Shown piece after piece: positions 32,561 through 41,629 of a DNA stretch of 64,000 nucleotides. This DNA comes from an uncultured Halobacteriovorax sp. GTDB lineage: Bacteria; Bdellovibrionota; Bacteriovoracia; Bacteriovoracales; Bacteriovoracaceae. The position numbers were made by a program, and so were the translations under genes. The stretch's first letter is position 1, and each line of letters starts with the position of its first letter. Where the stretch lies: NCBI GenBank assembly GCA_913061265.1, contig CAJXVS010000002.1, positions 310,001-374,000 of the forward strand, written 5' to 3'. The notes below the pieces were generated by a model, which made no database searches, had not been told where the DNA came from, and saw only the letters and a list, made by a program, of their open reading frames with translations.

Positions 32561-33067
32561 CTATTTAGGGCAACTTGCAGAGATCCAGCGTCCTACTGAC
32601 TGAATCAATTTAGGAGCTCCGCCCCCCATAGGCATTTTGACATCATTAATAATATGCTTCGAGTTCTTAACGATGACCTTGATATAAATATTTCTTCCGG
32701 ACTTTGGGCAGTTGAGATTCCCTTCGAAGAGCTTGCTAGTACTTTTCTTCGCTAGCATCTTACAATCTTTCATATTGTCATTTTTAGTTAGAGCTTCTTT
32801 AAATTGTTTTTCTGGATTATTGATTTGATCCGTTGTTAAGCATTGCTTAACAGGCTTATTAACATCCTTCATCTTTGCTTGAAGCATCTTCTTCATCATG
32901 GCCCTTTGAGCCTGAGGAATATTCGCCATGGCCTGGGCCATAATCGAATCAGTACCTATATCTGTTTTATATTCCCAAAGCCCTGGCTTCATATCTAGGG
33001 GAACCATCTTAGTTGCCGCAAAGCTTAGAGTAGGAAGAATAAAAAGAGTAAGAATTAAGTATTTCAT
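32561..33067 (-). CDS. DUF3617-like secreted protein
   Basis: A 168-residue exported protein. The ATG at 33067 has GAGG at seven bases and begins a signal peptide ending in SFA. The mature N-terminus MKPGLWEYKTDIGT matches the DUF3617 pattern (pGlWe), and the later CLTTDQ, DCKMLA and LNCPKSG cysteines follow the family's spaced-Cys arrangement. DUF3617 proteins are small periplasmic proteins without known function. A Met/Gln/Ala-rich helical insert (residues 40-65) is unusual. Confidence 0.66.
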   Translation of the reverse strand: MKYLILTLFILPTLSFAATKMVPLDMKPGLWEYKTDIGTDSIMAQAMANIPQAQRAMMKKMLQAKMKDVNKPVKQCLTTDQINNPEKQFKEALTKNDNMKDCKMLAKKSTSKLFEGNLNCPKSGRNIYIKVIVKNSKHIINDVKMPMGGGAPKLIQSVGRWISASCPK

Positions 33068-33163
33068 ATTGGTGCCTCGATTAGTTTTTTCTATTATAGC
33101 TAAGTTTTTAAGATTTAATATTATTAAATATGACAAGCCTCGTAATCTTGTTAAGATTTTAAG

Positions 33164-33703
33164 ATGAGTTTTATTTACCATTTAAAACCACAGAATATGG
33201 AAGGTAAGTCCTTGGTTCCTTTAAATCAAATGGATAAAGAAAAGGACCTCTTTCAAAATTATTCTAAAAAGTATATTGGTCGGGAAGAGCTTATTCAGCA
33301 AAGCTTTCCCATCCTCAATTGCCTTTGGAATGATGTCGTTCAGTTCTCAGCTTTAGATCCTCGTATAATAGTAGAAGAGTTAAGAAAATATAACGAGGAT
33401 CTTGTTCTAAGCAGAAAGTCTTTTTATAAGTTCTCAGTCAAAGATATTGTCTCAAACTATGAAGCTATTGTTTTTGATAGAGACACCTCAAGAAAAGATA
33501 AAAGCTTTAAGATAGAGAAGCACGAAGTGATGAAGTTAGAAGTAGATACCTATAAAGAGTTAGAGGTTGTTCCTAAGAGAACGATTGAGTACTGGAAAAA
33601 AATGAGAGACGAAGGAGGGGTCTTCCTGATGTTTCCGTTTATCACTCACGTTATGGTTAAAGGCCTTGTGGATACCTCCTTAGCAGAAGAAATATCCTTC
33701 TAA
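33164..33703 (+). CDS. Conserved hypothetical cytoplasmic protein
   Basis: A 179-residue soluble protein without signal peptide or membrane segment. Characteristic phrases are IYHLKPQNMEG at the start, KKYIGREELIQ near 38, and FPILNCLWNDVVQFSALDP near 48-66. I believe this is a group-specific family of unknown function found in scattered bacteria, but I cannot name it. The Shine-Dalgarno is weak. It is divergent from the DUF3617 gene. Confidence 0.6.
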   Translation: MSFIYHLKPQNMEGKSLVPLNQMDKEKDLFQNYSKKYIGREELIQQSFPILNCLWNDVVQFSALDPRIIVEELRKYNEDLVLSRKSFYKFSVKDIVSNYEAIVFDRDTSRKDKSFKIEKHEVMKLEVDTYKELEVVPKRTIEYWKKMRDEGGVFLMFPFITHVMVKGLVDTSLAEEISF

Positions 33704-33801
33704 GTCACCAAAATTACTATCATTTTTGTAAGCCTTACAGGGGGTCTTTAGACTTTTCCAAAAGCTGATATGATTCACTGCATTAACTAGGAGTTAAACT
33801 T

Positions 33802-34125
33802 ATGAAATCTGTATTAGTACTGATGGCCACTTTATTATCATTCTCTTCAATGGCAGGAGAGATCACCATGTGTGCCGATGAAGTCCCAGCATATGACAAG
33901 AAAAGCTGTGAAGAGCTTGTAAGCAAGCACTCTTTTGAAACTATCCCTGTAGAGCTTTGTCAGTACCGAATGAGTGCTGGTGAGATGATGGAATGTTATG
34001 AAGCTATCAAAGATAAAACTTATGAGTATAAAGACGTTTTAACTTGCGCCGCTACTCAACGATTAGGAATTCCTGGCTGTCTCGAGGAGATGGGCATTAA
34101 TAATTCTCCTAACAATCAAGAGTGA
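33802..34125 (+). CDS. Small secreted Cys-rich protein
   Basis: A 107-residue protein with signal peptide (cleavage after MAG or SMA, residue 18-19) and TAGGAG before the ATG. The mature part of about 88 residues has seven cysteines (in TMCADE, KSCEEL, ELCQYR, MECYEA, LTCAAT, GCLEE) with a helical pattern, suggesting a disulfide-stabilised helical bundle. The family is unknown. Its last 63 bases overlap the 3' end of the convergent MFS transporter gene. Confidence 0.68.
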   Translation: MKSVLVLMATLLSFSSMAGEITMCADEVPAYDKKSCEELVSKHSFETIPVELCQYRMSAGEMMECYEAIKDKTYEYKDVLTCAATQRLGIPGCLEEMGINNSPNNQE

Positions 34126-35280
34126 TATTAAACCAAGTCCTAGAAAACTAGCGACTATGGGCAAGATGGAACCATCATAAAAGTGACTGATGGTTCCTCC
34201 TATTAAAACAGAAATAAATGTTTGAATTGAGCTGATCACTGAGTTGGCCACGCCAGCTATATGACCTAGTGGTTGAATAGCTAAGGTATTAAAGTTTCCA
34301 AAGAGTATTCCTAAAGTAAAAAATGTTCCCATCAAATAGATCATAAGTAGAGGAAGCGGTGGATTTCCATCGAAGTAAAGCGCAATAGGAAAGAAGGCTA
34401 ATCCAAAAGCCACCATAAACTTTAGGGCCTTTAAACAAAGAATTTCCATTGAATATTTCTCTAACCATCTTGAGTTTGCAAAAGAAGCAGAACCAATAGA
34501 AAGGGCCAGGACACCAAAATAGACTGAGAAGAGCTTCCCAACTCCATATTGAGTTTGAAAGATTTGTTGAGAGGAGCTTAAGTAACTTATAAAAGCTCCA
34601 AAAACAAAAGCTGCTGCAAGAGTATAGCTTCTAGAAACCTTGTTCATTACAGTTTCTTTGACTCCATTCCAAATGGTACCAAAGGAGAACTTAAGACGTT
34701 TCTCTTTAACTAAGGTTTCCTCTTGCCTTAAAGCGAGCCAGATCATGCTGATCACTCCAAGAAGAAGCATCAGATAAAAGATGGCCCTCCAAGTGGCTAC
34801 TAATAAAATAAGCTGACCTATTGATGGTGCTAGGGCGGGAACCATTATAAAGAAGATCATGATAAGAGACATGACTTTACCCATCTCAGCCCCTTCAAAC
34901 TTATCCCTAATCATAGAAATGGTGATCACTCTACAAGATGCGCCGCCGAGTCCTTGAAGGATGCGTCCTAAGATCATGACTTCAAAGGTCTGGCTAAAGA
35001 TTGAAATCAAGCAACCAATAATAAAGATACTCATGCCTAAGTAAATGGCTGGCTTTCTTCCATAGGAGTCTGAAAAAGGACCAAAGAAAATAAGGCCAAA
35101 GGACATACCTAAGAATATGGATGAGATGACTTGTTGAACATCATTTCTATCTTGAACATTTAAGTCTATAGCAATCTGCCCTAAAGCCGGAAGCATGGCA
35201 TCGATGGCCAGGGCAACAAAGGACATAAGAAGGGCCATCAAAGCGATAAAGCCCCAGCTTTCTGTCTTAGGTGTACTCAC
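34063..35280 (-). CDS. Bcr/CflA-family drug efflux MFS transporter
   Basis: A 405-residue, twelve-helix MFS protein of the DHA1 Bcr/CflA type. It has LAIDAMLPALGQIA in helix 1, GPFSDSYGRKPAI in loop 2-3, LGRILQGLGGASCRVI in helix 4 and PALAPSIGQLI, the motif C of drug:proton antiporters. It would export hydrophobic drugs in exchange for protons. The start overlaps the yaaA stop by four bases, so the two are co-translated. The 3' end overlaps a small secreted protein gene by 63 bases. Confidence 0.86.
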   Translation of the reverse strand: MSTPKTESWGFIALMALLMSFVALAIDAMLPALGQIAIDLNVQDRNDVQQVISSIFLGMSFGLIFFGPFSDSYGRKPAIYLGMSIFIIGCLISIFSQTFEVMILGRILQGLGGASCRVITISMIRDKFEGAEMGKVMSLIMIFFIMVPALAPSIGQLILLVATWRAIFYLMLLLGVISMIWLALRQEETLVKEKRLKFSFGTIWNGVKETVMNKVSRSYTLAAAFVFGAFISYLSSSQQIFQTQYGVGKLFSVYFGVLALSIGSASFANSRWLEKYSMEILCLKALKFMVAFGLAFFPIALYFDGNPPLPLLMIYLMGTFFTLGILFGNFNTLAIQPLGHIAGVANSVISSIQTFISVLIGGTISHFYDGSILPIVASFLGLGLISLLIVRRIINAHLLETARNS

Positions 35281-36041
35281 CTTGTGAAGACTGGTTCACT
35301 AGGAGTGGAGAGCTTCTTATTGTATTTATAATTATCCCTATCAAAAGCGAGGATGTCTTTAGGGTCGGTAATTTCATTATCAATAATATAGCGAGACATC
35401 ATTCCTCTGGCCTTCTTGGCAAAGAAGCTAATGATCTTATAGTTATCATCTTTCTTTTCTTTAAAGACGGGAGTAATAACTTCGCCCTCAAGGCTCTTTA
35501 AATCAATAGCCGAAAAATATTCTTTACTCGCTAGGTTTATAAGAACCTTTTGTTTTTCTTTATCTAAGAGCTCGTTTACTTTCTGAGTAACAGCTTCATT
35601 CCAAAATTTATGAAGATTAGCTTTTCCTTGGCAAGAAAACTTTGTCCCCATTTCTAAGCGGTAAGGTTGAATAAGATCAAGAGGGGAGACTAGTCCATAA
35701 AGACCAGAGAGGATTCTCAAATGATCTTGAGCGAACTTAACTTGCTTGCTCTCCATAGAATCAGCATCAAGGCCTACATAGGTATCACCACGAAAAGCGT
35801 AAAGTGCTTGTTTTGAATTCTTTAGATTAAAAGGAGTTTTAAAAGTCTTATACCTTTCAATATTAAGCTTAGTGAGGTTTTCACTAAGGCCCATCATCTT
35901 TGAAATCTCGGAGGGGCTGCATTTCTTTAAGTCTTTGATAAGAAGCTTTGCTTTTTCTAGAAAGAGAGGTTGTGAGAAATCTTTTAATGGAGCTAGGTTT
36001 TCAAAATCTAGTTTCTTGGCCGGCGAAATAACAATAAGCAT
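35277..36041 (-). CDS. yaaA: Peroxide stress protein YaaA
   Basis: A 254-residue member of the YaaA (DUF328) family, recognisable from the MLIVISPAKKLDF start, QALYAFRGDTYVGLDA, LRILSGLYGLVSPLDLIQPYR and the ISFFAKKARGMMSRYII segment near the C-terminus. In E. coli YaaA belongs to the OxyR regulon and limits intracellular iron during peroxide stress; the biochemical activity involves DNA binding. Length and motif order are normal. It is first in a two-gene unit with the Bcr/CflA transporter. Confidence 0.93.
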   Translation of the reverse strand: MLIVISPAKKLDFENLAPLKDFSQPLFLEKAKLLIKDLKKCSPSEISKMMGLSENLTKLNIERYKTFKTPFNLKNSKQALYAFRGDTYVGLDADSMESKQVKFAQDHLRILSGLYGLVSPLDLIQPYRLEMGTKFSCQGKANLHKFWNEAVTQKVNELLDKEKQKVLINLASKEYFSAIDLKSLEGEVITPVFKEKKDDNYKIISFFAKKARGMMSRYIIDNEITDPKDILAFDRDNYKYNKKLSTPSEPVFTR

Positions 36042-36133
36042 GTTGTGTCCCTAAGTATGTTTGGGTTCATCCTAGCATTATTAAAGGGCTTTAAGAATAG
36101 GCTCTAGAGTAGGTAAGTATCTGAAATACCAAA

Positions 36134-37138
36134 CTAATTGATCGAGTTCTTTTGTTTAAAAGCATCCATAAGAATGATATTAAAGGCCGCGAAGAGGCTA
36201 GAGCGATTCCAACGCTTAAGGACTTTATAATTGCTACCCCTTAAAACAATAGGAGAGTTCTTCATGGTGATACGAGAAGCTTTTCTTTTTAGCCACTTTC
36301 GTGAATTAAGCTCCCCACCATCAACATCGGTGAAGCCTAACTTTCGATAAGACTTACTCGATCTATACTTATTTAAAGAGCCTTCGTACTCTCTAGAGTT
36401 AAGAGCAAGGGAGCCTATGCTTTTATTCTTTTTCCAACCAGCTTTCTTAAGAAAGTTTGCAATGGAGGCAAAGAGGTCTGCTTTATTGTTCCAGATATCT
36501 TTCTTACCATCTCCATCAAAGTCCACTGCGTAGACATTAATATTTGACGGCATGAATTGACACTGTCCGGTTGCTCCGGCCCAAGAGCCTACGAAGTCTT
36601 CTACTTTTACATGTCCCTTACGGATGATTCTAAGGGAGGCGTTTAATTGAGTCTCGAAGAACTTTCTTCTTCTACCATCGAAGGCAAGACTAGAGAGTGA
36701 GCGGACTATATTATCGTTCCCTACTATATCGCCGTAGAGTGTTTCAACGCCCCAAAGGGCAACGATGATTTCTTTTTCAACGCCGTATATCTTTTCTACT
36801 TTTTCTAGAAGGACGCGGTTTTTTTCTAACTCCAGGATTCCTCTTTCAATTCGAGAGGGAGAGTCACGGAGCCATCTTTTCATAAAGCTTTGATAGTCAG
36901 CTTTCTTACTAAGGATGATTTGATTCTTATCTTTTTTTACTACTTCAGGATCAAACTTAACATCCTTTAAAGTATCCATAACAAATTGATAGGGTAGGCC
37001 ACGCTTACTAGCTTTCTTGGCGTACTTAACTTTCCACTGTTCGAAGGTTTCACTTGCCTGAGATTTTGGCGTAAGGATAAGGAGAAGCAAAAATAGTGAG
37101 CTTAGTAAAAGAAGAATGTAAGTTCTATTGATTCCCAA
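36134..37138 (-). CDS. Lytic murein transglycosylase B-type (MltB/SLT_2)
   Basis: A 334-residue protein with an N-terminal hydrophobic signal or anchor (residues 6-25) and an SLT_2 domain. The catalytic glutamate is in ALWGVETLYGDIVG. The family landmarks SWAGATGQCQFMPSN, DFDGDGKKDIWN and FASIANFLKKAGW follow in order. The enzyme cleaves the MurNAc-GlcNAc bond of peptidoglycan to form 1,6-anhydro ends. There is no lipobox, so it is a soluble or anchored periplasmic form, and no peptidoglycan-binding domain is present. It could serve wall growth or, in a predator, prey-wall processing. Confidence 0.92.
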   Translation of the reverse strand: MGINRTYILLLLSSLFLLLLILTPKSQASETFEQWKVKYAKKASKRGLPYQFVMDTLKDVKFDPEVVKKDKNQIILSKKADYQSFMKRWLRDSPSRIERGILELEKNRVLLEKVEKIYGVEKEIIVALWGVETLYGDIVGNDNIVRSLSSLAFDGRRRKFFETQLNASLRIIRKGHVKVEDFVGSWAGATGQCQFMPSNINVYAVDFDGDGKKDIWNNKADLFASIANFLKKAGWKKNKSIGSLALNSREYEGSLNKYRSSKSYRKLGFTDVDGGELNSRKWLKRKASRITMKNSPIVLRGSNYKVLKRWNRSSLFAAFNIILMDAFKQKNSIN

Positions 37139-37249
37139 ATGTCCTCCTTAACTAAGGGCTTTCCTTAATATTACGAGAGAACGATCTAGTTTTCCTACAC
37201 TTTAATTGTAAAATTTAGGTAAGCCGAAGGAGATCAAATTGCTCTACTA

Positions 37250-38323
37250 TTATTTAGACTTTGAGTTAGAATGAGCATCTGATTCATAATACACTCCTAT
37301 ATCCTTCTTATAGCCATTACCTTGCTTTACATGGCCTTTATGAACTTGATCAAATTGATTTAAGCAATCGATATACTCGTTTATTTCAGTGCAGATAGAA
37401 GCTTTTGAGTCGGTATCTTGGGACCTCTCTCCCATTGCTTCAGCTAGTCTGTTTTTCTTTTTATTCGCTATGCCGATCTTAGATTGGTAACTTTTTGCAA
37501 ATTCTCCGCAATTTTTTAAATTATCAAACCCATAATCTTTGTAAAGTTGCTCCTGAACTTTTGACTGATCAGAAGAACTATCTTCTATAAAGTCAGAAAC
37601 CTTTTTTAAATTACCGAAAGTTTCAAAAGAACCTGGAGATTTATTATATTTACTAAAATAGCTTGAATGAGCTTCAACATTGTTTAAGTCCGTATCACAT
37701 TGTTTTCTTTTTTCCTTAATACCGTCTCTAAATTCCTTTAAATCTCCTGTGCTTCCATTCATGAAATTATTAACTTTTGAAGCTGCCATTACTCCAAGAG
37801 CAACTGTTCCAAGAACCAAGGCTCCTACGCAGAAGCCTCCGCAGATAAAGGCTTGAGCTTCATCCATTATAAAAGCTGTAAAGAAAGTTATCTTCTCCGC
37901 ACCCATAAAGCGTTGTAGCTTTTGAGAGTTCTCGATGACTGTTAAGTTCTTATCAAAAAGAAACTTTTTTCCGTTAAAAGTGATTTCTTGATCGTAAGCA
38001 AAGCTGGGAGATAGGAAAATCTTGTTACCTTTAAATAAAAGGTAATGTCCGTTTTTATAAGAAATTAATTTAGGAAGCCTTGAGACATTTTTCTCCTCCA
38101 TTAACTTCTTAAGATAGGCTGCATCAGATTTACTAAAATAAGAAAATAACTTGTGAGGGGTAGACCTGTTCTCAGTATATTCCTTAATAGCCTCTTTATA
38201 AGAAGACTCTAATACCTTTGCATATTTTTTGGTGACCATAGCTTTCAAGTTTGGTTTGGTCTCACCGGCAAAGGATTGAAAATTGATAAATATTAACGAA
38301 TAAATAGCTAGGATAGCTCTCAT
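37250..38323 (-). CDS. Secreted/envelope protein of unknown function
   Basis: A 357-residue protein with signal peptide (about residues 1-19). The central region has a strongly hydrophobic stretch (GGFCVGALVLGTVALGVMA, about residues 162-180) flanked by two close cysteines, then a Cys-containing, Lys-rich, helical C-terminal half (CDTDLN, NCGEF, CTEINEYIDCLNQF). This could be an envelope protein with one transmembrane hairpin. No family is recognised and it has no operon partner. Confidence 0.65.
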   Translation of the reverse strand: MRAILAIYSLIFINFQSFAGETKPNLKAMVTKKYAKVLESSYKEAIKEYTENRSTPHKLFSYFSKSDAAYLKKLMEEKNVSRLPKLISYKNGHYLLFKGNKIFLSPSFAYDQEITFNGKKFLFDKNLTVIENSQKLQRFMGAEKITFFTAFIMDEAQAFICGGFCVGALVLGTVALGVMAASKVNNFMNGSTGDLKEFRDGIKEKRKQCDTDLNNVEAHSSYFSKYNKSPGSFETFGNLKKVSDFIEDSSSDQSKVQEQLYKDYGFDNLKNCGEFAKSYQSKIGIANKKKNRLAEAMGERSQDTDSKASICTEINEYIDCLNQFDQVHKGHVKQGNGYKKDIGVYYESDAHSNSKSK

Positions 38324-38427
38324 GATTACCTCTCAAGATACTAATCGGCTTTTATTTATATTTATTTAGCGTACTTGAGGCTCTTAGGAGGTCTTTTCTC
38401 ATTGGGATTTGGCTGATATAAGAGCTT

Positions 38428-39150
38428 ATGAATCTCAATATAATAAGCAAAAAGCATGAAGAATTATCCATGCACCCACTCTACCACCGCCTTGATTCTC
38501 TTAAGAATATTCGCATATTTATGAAGTATCATGTTTTTGCGGTTTGGGACTTTATGAGTCTCTTGAAGTCACTTCAAAGAAAGGTCACATGTATTGAGGT
38601 TCCTTGGAATGATTCTAGCTTTAGCCCAGAGCTTGTTCGTCTGGTGAACGAAATAGTTTTAGGGGAAGAAAGTGATATGGACAGAGAAGGGAGAGTGATG
38701 AGTCACTACTCCTTATACTTAAATGCAATGAAAGAGCTTGATGCCGAAACTGACCTTATTGATAACTTTTCTAAGAATCTAAACTTTGATTTGTTACCAA
38801 GAGAGATTAGAGAAATCGTAAGTTATCACTTGGATTTAGCCCTTAATGGTGAGGTTCATAGAGTTGCCTCTTCTTTTTTCTATGGTAGAGAAAAATTAAT
38901 CCCAGAAATATTTGAACCAATTGTAAAAGTACTAAAGAAGTCAGGACATACAGACAGCCTATTCCAATATTATTTAGAGAGGCATATTGAACTTGATGGT
39001 GACGAACATGGGCCAATGGCACAAAAATGCATCGATCTCATAGGGGATACCGAAGTTAAGCTTTATGAAATTTTAGAGACGGCTGAAGAGTCGTTGAAGA
39101 TAAGGAAGAAGTTATGGGACTTTATCTTGATGGAAATAGAGAAGGCCTAG
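38428..39150 (+). CDS. DUF3050 family, haem-oxygenase-like fold protein
   Basis: A 240-residue cytoplasmic protein matching DUF3050: LSMHPLYHRL, IRIFMKYHVFAVWDFMSLLKSLQ, SFFYGREKLIPEIF and YYLERHIELDGDEHGPMA. The His/Glu/Asp positions in these motifs are those that bind two metal ions in haem-oxygenase-like oxygenases and desaturases. The exact reaction of DUF3050 is not established to my knowledge. The start has a modest ribosome binding site. A hairpin overlaps the stop codon. Confidence 0.84.
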   Translation: MNLNIISKKHEELSMHPLYHRLDSLKNIRIFMKYHVFAVWDFMSLLKSLQRKVTCIEVPWNDSSFSPELVRLVNEIVLGEESDMDREGRVMSHYSLYLNAMKELDAETDLIDNFSKNLNFDLLPREIREIVSYHLDLALNGEVHRVASSFFYGREKLIPEIFEPIVKVLKKSGHTDSLFQYYLERHIELDGDEHGPMAQKCIDLIGDTEVKLYEILETAEESLKIRKKLWDFILMEIEKA

Positions 39151-39164
39151 TTTGTAACTAGGCC
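39144..39164. terminator. Hairpin between convergent genes
   Basis: GGCCTAG pairs with CTAGGCC around TTTGTAA. The first arm contains the stop codon of the DUF3050 gene. No strong T-run follows on either strand, so it is a weak terminator candidate shared with the convergent MBL-fold gene. Confidence 0.45.
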
Positions 39165-39173
39165 CAAAGATTA

Positions 39174-40046
39174 TTATAAAGTTGGGTATACGATACTTAT
39201 CCACTTATCCGTTTTCATAAATCCTGATCCATAAGTTTTATCCAAATCCTCCAAGGGCTTTTTCTTAAGTACTCTTTTAAGACTGGTGTTATTTCTTTTG
39301 AACTTACTTAGGCGTAATTGAACATCTTTAAGAGTTTTTACATAGTTCTTTAGATCTTGATAATCCGCTAAGTCTCCATGTCCAGGAATATATTGAGTCT
39401 TGGAGTTAGACATGGCCAAGACTTTTTCAGCGGCAAGGATAATTCCTTTTAAGCTGCCACCATGCTGAACGTCGATGAAAGGGAACTTGTCTTTAAAGAA
39501 AGTATCACCCATATGAAAGACGTTTGATTCTTTAAAGTGGATGATCCCATCTCCATTGGTATGGGCATTTTGAACATGAAAGATACTAAGGTGCTCATTA
39601 TTTAAATGAAAATTAATCCTAGAGTTAAAAGTAATAACAGGAAGGGCGACCTTAGGTGAGGCTTTTAGCTCTTTACCGAAAACCTTAAGCATCTGATCTT
39701 TTGAAAGAAGCTTCCTTACGTTTTCATGGGCCACAATTACAGTTCCACTCTTACCTAGGTTTTCATTCCCGCCTGTATGATCAAAATGCCAATGAGTATT
39801 AAAGACATACTTAATAGGCTTTCTTGAAATCTTTGAAATAGCGGCCTTGATCTTCTTGGTAAGCGGGGCAAACTGATCATCAATGATAAAGACACCATCA
39901 TTACCTGAGAGAACGCCAATATTTCCACCTGCTCCTTGAAGCATATGAATATTCTTAGAGATCTTAATGGTTTTAATTTGAACCTTACTAAAGTCCTGGC
40001 CCATAAGAAGGCTTGGAAGAAGTAAGCTAAGTATGAGTAATTTCAT
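39174..40046 (-). CDS. Secreted metallo-beta-lactamase-fold hydrolase
   Basis: About 290 residues with a signal peptide (MKLLILSLLL start, cleavage near residue 16). The zinc signature NTHWHFDHTGGNE (HxHxDH) is followed by NAHTNGD, FHMGDTFF and the final PGHGD histidine, as in MBL-fold enzymes of the QuiP/quinoprotein-relay or B-type lactamase-like groups. The substrate is unknown; a true beta-lactamase role is not supported by sequence alone. The ATG at 40046 has AAAGGA upstream, whereas the in-frame extension lacks one. Confidence 0.86.
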   Translation of the reverse strand: MKLLILSLLLPSLLMGQDFSKVQIKTIKISKNIHMLQGAGGNIGVLSGNDGVFIIDDQFAPLTKKIKAAISKISRKPIKYVFNTHWHFDHTGGNENLGKSGTVIVAHENVRKLLSKDQMLKVFGKELKASPKVALPVITFNSRINFHLNNEHLSIFHVQNAHTNGDGIIHFKESNVFHMGDTFFKDKFPFIDVQHGGSLKGIILAAEKVLAMSNSKTQYIPGHGDLADYQDLKNYVKTLKDVQLRLSKFKRNNTSLKRVLKKKPLEDLDKTYGSGFMKTDKWISIVYPTL

Positions 40047-40231
40047 GATCTTATCCTTTATTTGGTTTGAGAACCTAGATATTAGGAGCCAATTCACTAG
40101 CAGTCTAGATGCCTTGCTTCCTTATGTATAAGTTTGACTTATTACATCCACTTGAAAATTTAATTATATTTATGACTTGATCGAGGCTATTTATAGCTTA
40201 ACAAAACACTCGAGAGAGACTGGAGAGAGAG

Positions 40232-40702
40232 ATGAAAAAGATACTAATAATGATGGCCGTTTTAATGACTGGGACAACTTTTGCAAGCGATCTATTTGAC
40301 ACTAAAGAAGTGGTCTTTAAGACTATGCAAAGTGTTCATGAATTACGTTGCGTAACAAGGTTAGGGGGAGATTCTCCCCGTGAGGATAGAACTTTTACTG
40401 AACTCAATCTTAAATACATTATGGGCGGACAAGATACTATTAAGATTGACCCTAGACGAGCAACTGTAAAAGGCTGTGATTTAGAAGTTCTAGATCAGAT
40501 TGTGAATGACTCCCACAATCGCTTTGGACACGCTGATGTTACGGTTACTGTAACGATCGAGACAAGTAAGAACCCAAGAATCGTTTTTGGAAAATGCCAA
40601 AAAAATCACATCGAACAAGTTAAAATTGATTTTGGTCAGGGAACTGTCTTAGAGAGCTCAAGGTTAGGAATTCTTATTCCTGCTACTGGTTGTCTGAACT
40701 AA
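40232..40702 (+). CDS. Small secreted protein, unknown function
   Basis: A 156-residue protein with signal peptide (cleavage after FAS, near residue 19) and a GGAGAGAGAG ribosome binding site. Four cysteines (ELRCVTR, KGCDLE, GKCQKN, TGCLN) are spread through a beta-rich mature part and could form two disulfides. No family is recognised. Its stop is separated from that of the convergent rluF gene by one base. Confidence 0.68.
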   Translation: MKKILIMMAVLMTGTTFASDLFDTKEVVFKTMQSVHELRCVTRLGGDSPREDRTFTELNLKYIMGGQDTIKIDPRRATVKGCDLEVLDQIVNDSHNRFGHADVTVTVTIETSKNPRIVFGKCQKNHIEQVKIDFGQGTVLESSRLGILIPATGCLN

Positions 40703-40703
40703 G

Positions 40704-41549
40704 TTAACGACGCTTTTTCTTCTTAGAGGTTCTAAGAGGAGCGGGCTTATATTTGATCGGGGCTTTTTTCATCTGCCCCTTATTAGAGGGCTTCTTTGGA
40801 GGCCCTTTTTTCTTTTTTGGACTGGCCTCTGATGAACTACCTTCTATTAATTTAAAGAGGGTCTTTAGCTCTTCAGCATCTAGGTCTCTCCAATCCCCTG
40901 CACTAAGACCTTTTGAAGAAACATTCATGATCCTGGTTCTTTCTAATTTCTTAACCTCAAAACCAAAGTGCTCACACATTCTTCTAATCTGACGGTTAAG
41001 ACCTTGAATCAATGTTATCTTAAAATCAAATTGGGAAACCTGTTCGACCTTACATCTTTTAGTATTTACACCAAGAATGGGAACTCCTGCAGACATTCCC
41101 TCTACAAAGCTTTCATTGATGGGTTTGTTTACAGTTACGATATATTCTTTTTCGTGATTGTTTCCAGCTCTTAAAATCTTGTTAACAAGATCTCCATCGT
41201 TAGTTAGAAAGATAAGGCCTTGTGAATCCTTGTCGAGGCGGCCAATGGGAAAGATCCTCGTCGGGTGACCTATAAAGTCGACAATATTAGAGCGTTCACT
41301 TTCTTCAGTAGTGCTGACAATTCCAACCGGCTTATTCAAAGCGATGAGGATGAGCCTTTCTTTATCTTTTGGAGCGATATCTTGTCCGTTAACTCGAACC
41401 TTATCTCCGGGCTTAACCTGATCACCAGTTCCGGCCTTAACGTCGTTGATAAAAACCTTACCAAGGTCGATAAAGCTATCGGCCTCTCTACGGGAGCAAA
41501 GGCCACTTTGGCTTATGTATTTATTAAGTCGAATCTCGTCATCACTCAT
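40704..41549 (-). CDS. rluF: 23S rRNA pseudouridine(2604) synthase RluF
   Basis: About 281 residues, close to E. coli RluF throughout. An S4 RNA-binding domain ([19 protein letters not shown]) is followed by the catalytic Asp loop [19 protein letters not shown], then [32 protein letters not shown] and [12 protein letters not shown] Lys/Pro-rich tail follows residue 240. RluF isomerises U2604 in 23S rRNA (and U35 in a tRNA). ATG at 41549 matches the length of known RluF; 16 upstream codons are in frame but not conserved. Confidence 0.94.
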   Translation of the reverse strand: MSDDEIRLNKYISQSGLCSRREADSFIDLGKVFINDVKAGTGDQVKPGDKVRVNGQDIAPKDKERLILIALNKPVGIVSTTEESERSNIVDFIGHPTRIFPIGRLDKDSQGLIFLTNDGDLVNKILRAGNNHEKEYIVTVNKPINESFVEGMSAGVPILGVNTKRCKVEQVSQFDFKITLIQGLNRQIRRMCEHFGFEVKKLERTRIMNVSSKGLSAGDWRDLDAEELKTLFKLIEGSSSEASPKKKKGPPKKPSNKGQMKKAPIKYKPAPLRTSKKKKRR

Positions 41550-41629
41550 GGGAGGCAAATTACTTCGTAAATATACATATGAATAGGAATTTTCCATTCC
41601 TTTTTGATATTCACGTGTTATGCATGCTT

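Noticed and set aside
39174-40046. Calling the MBL-fold protein a beta-lactamase
   Set aside because: HxHxDH is shared by many hydrolases; subclass-specific residues could not be confirmed, so only the fold-level name is given.
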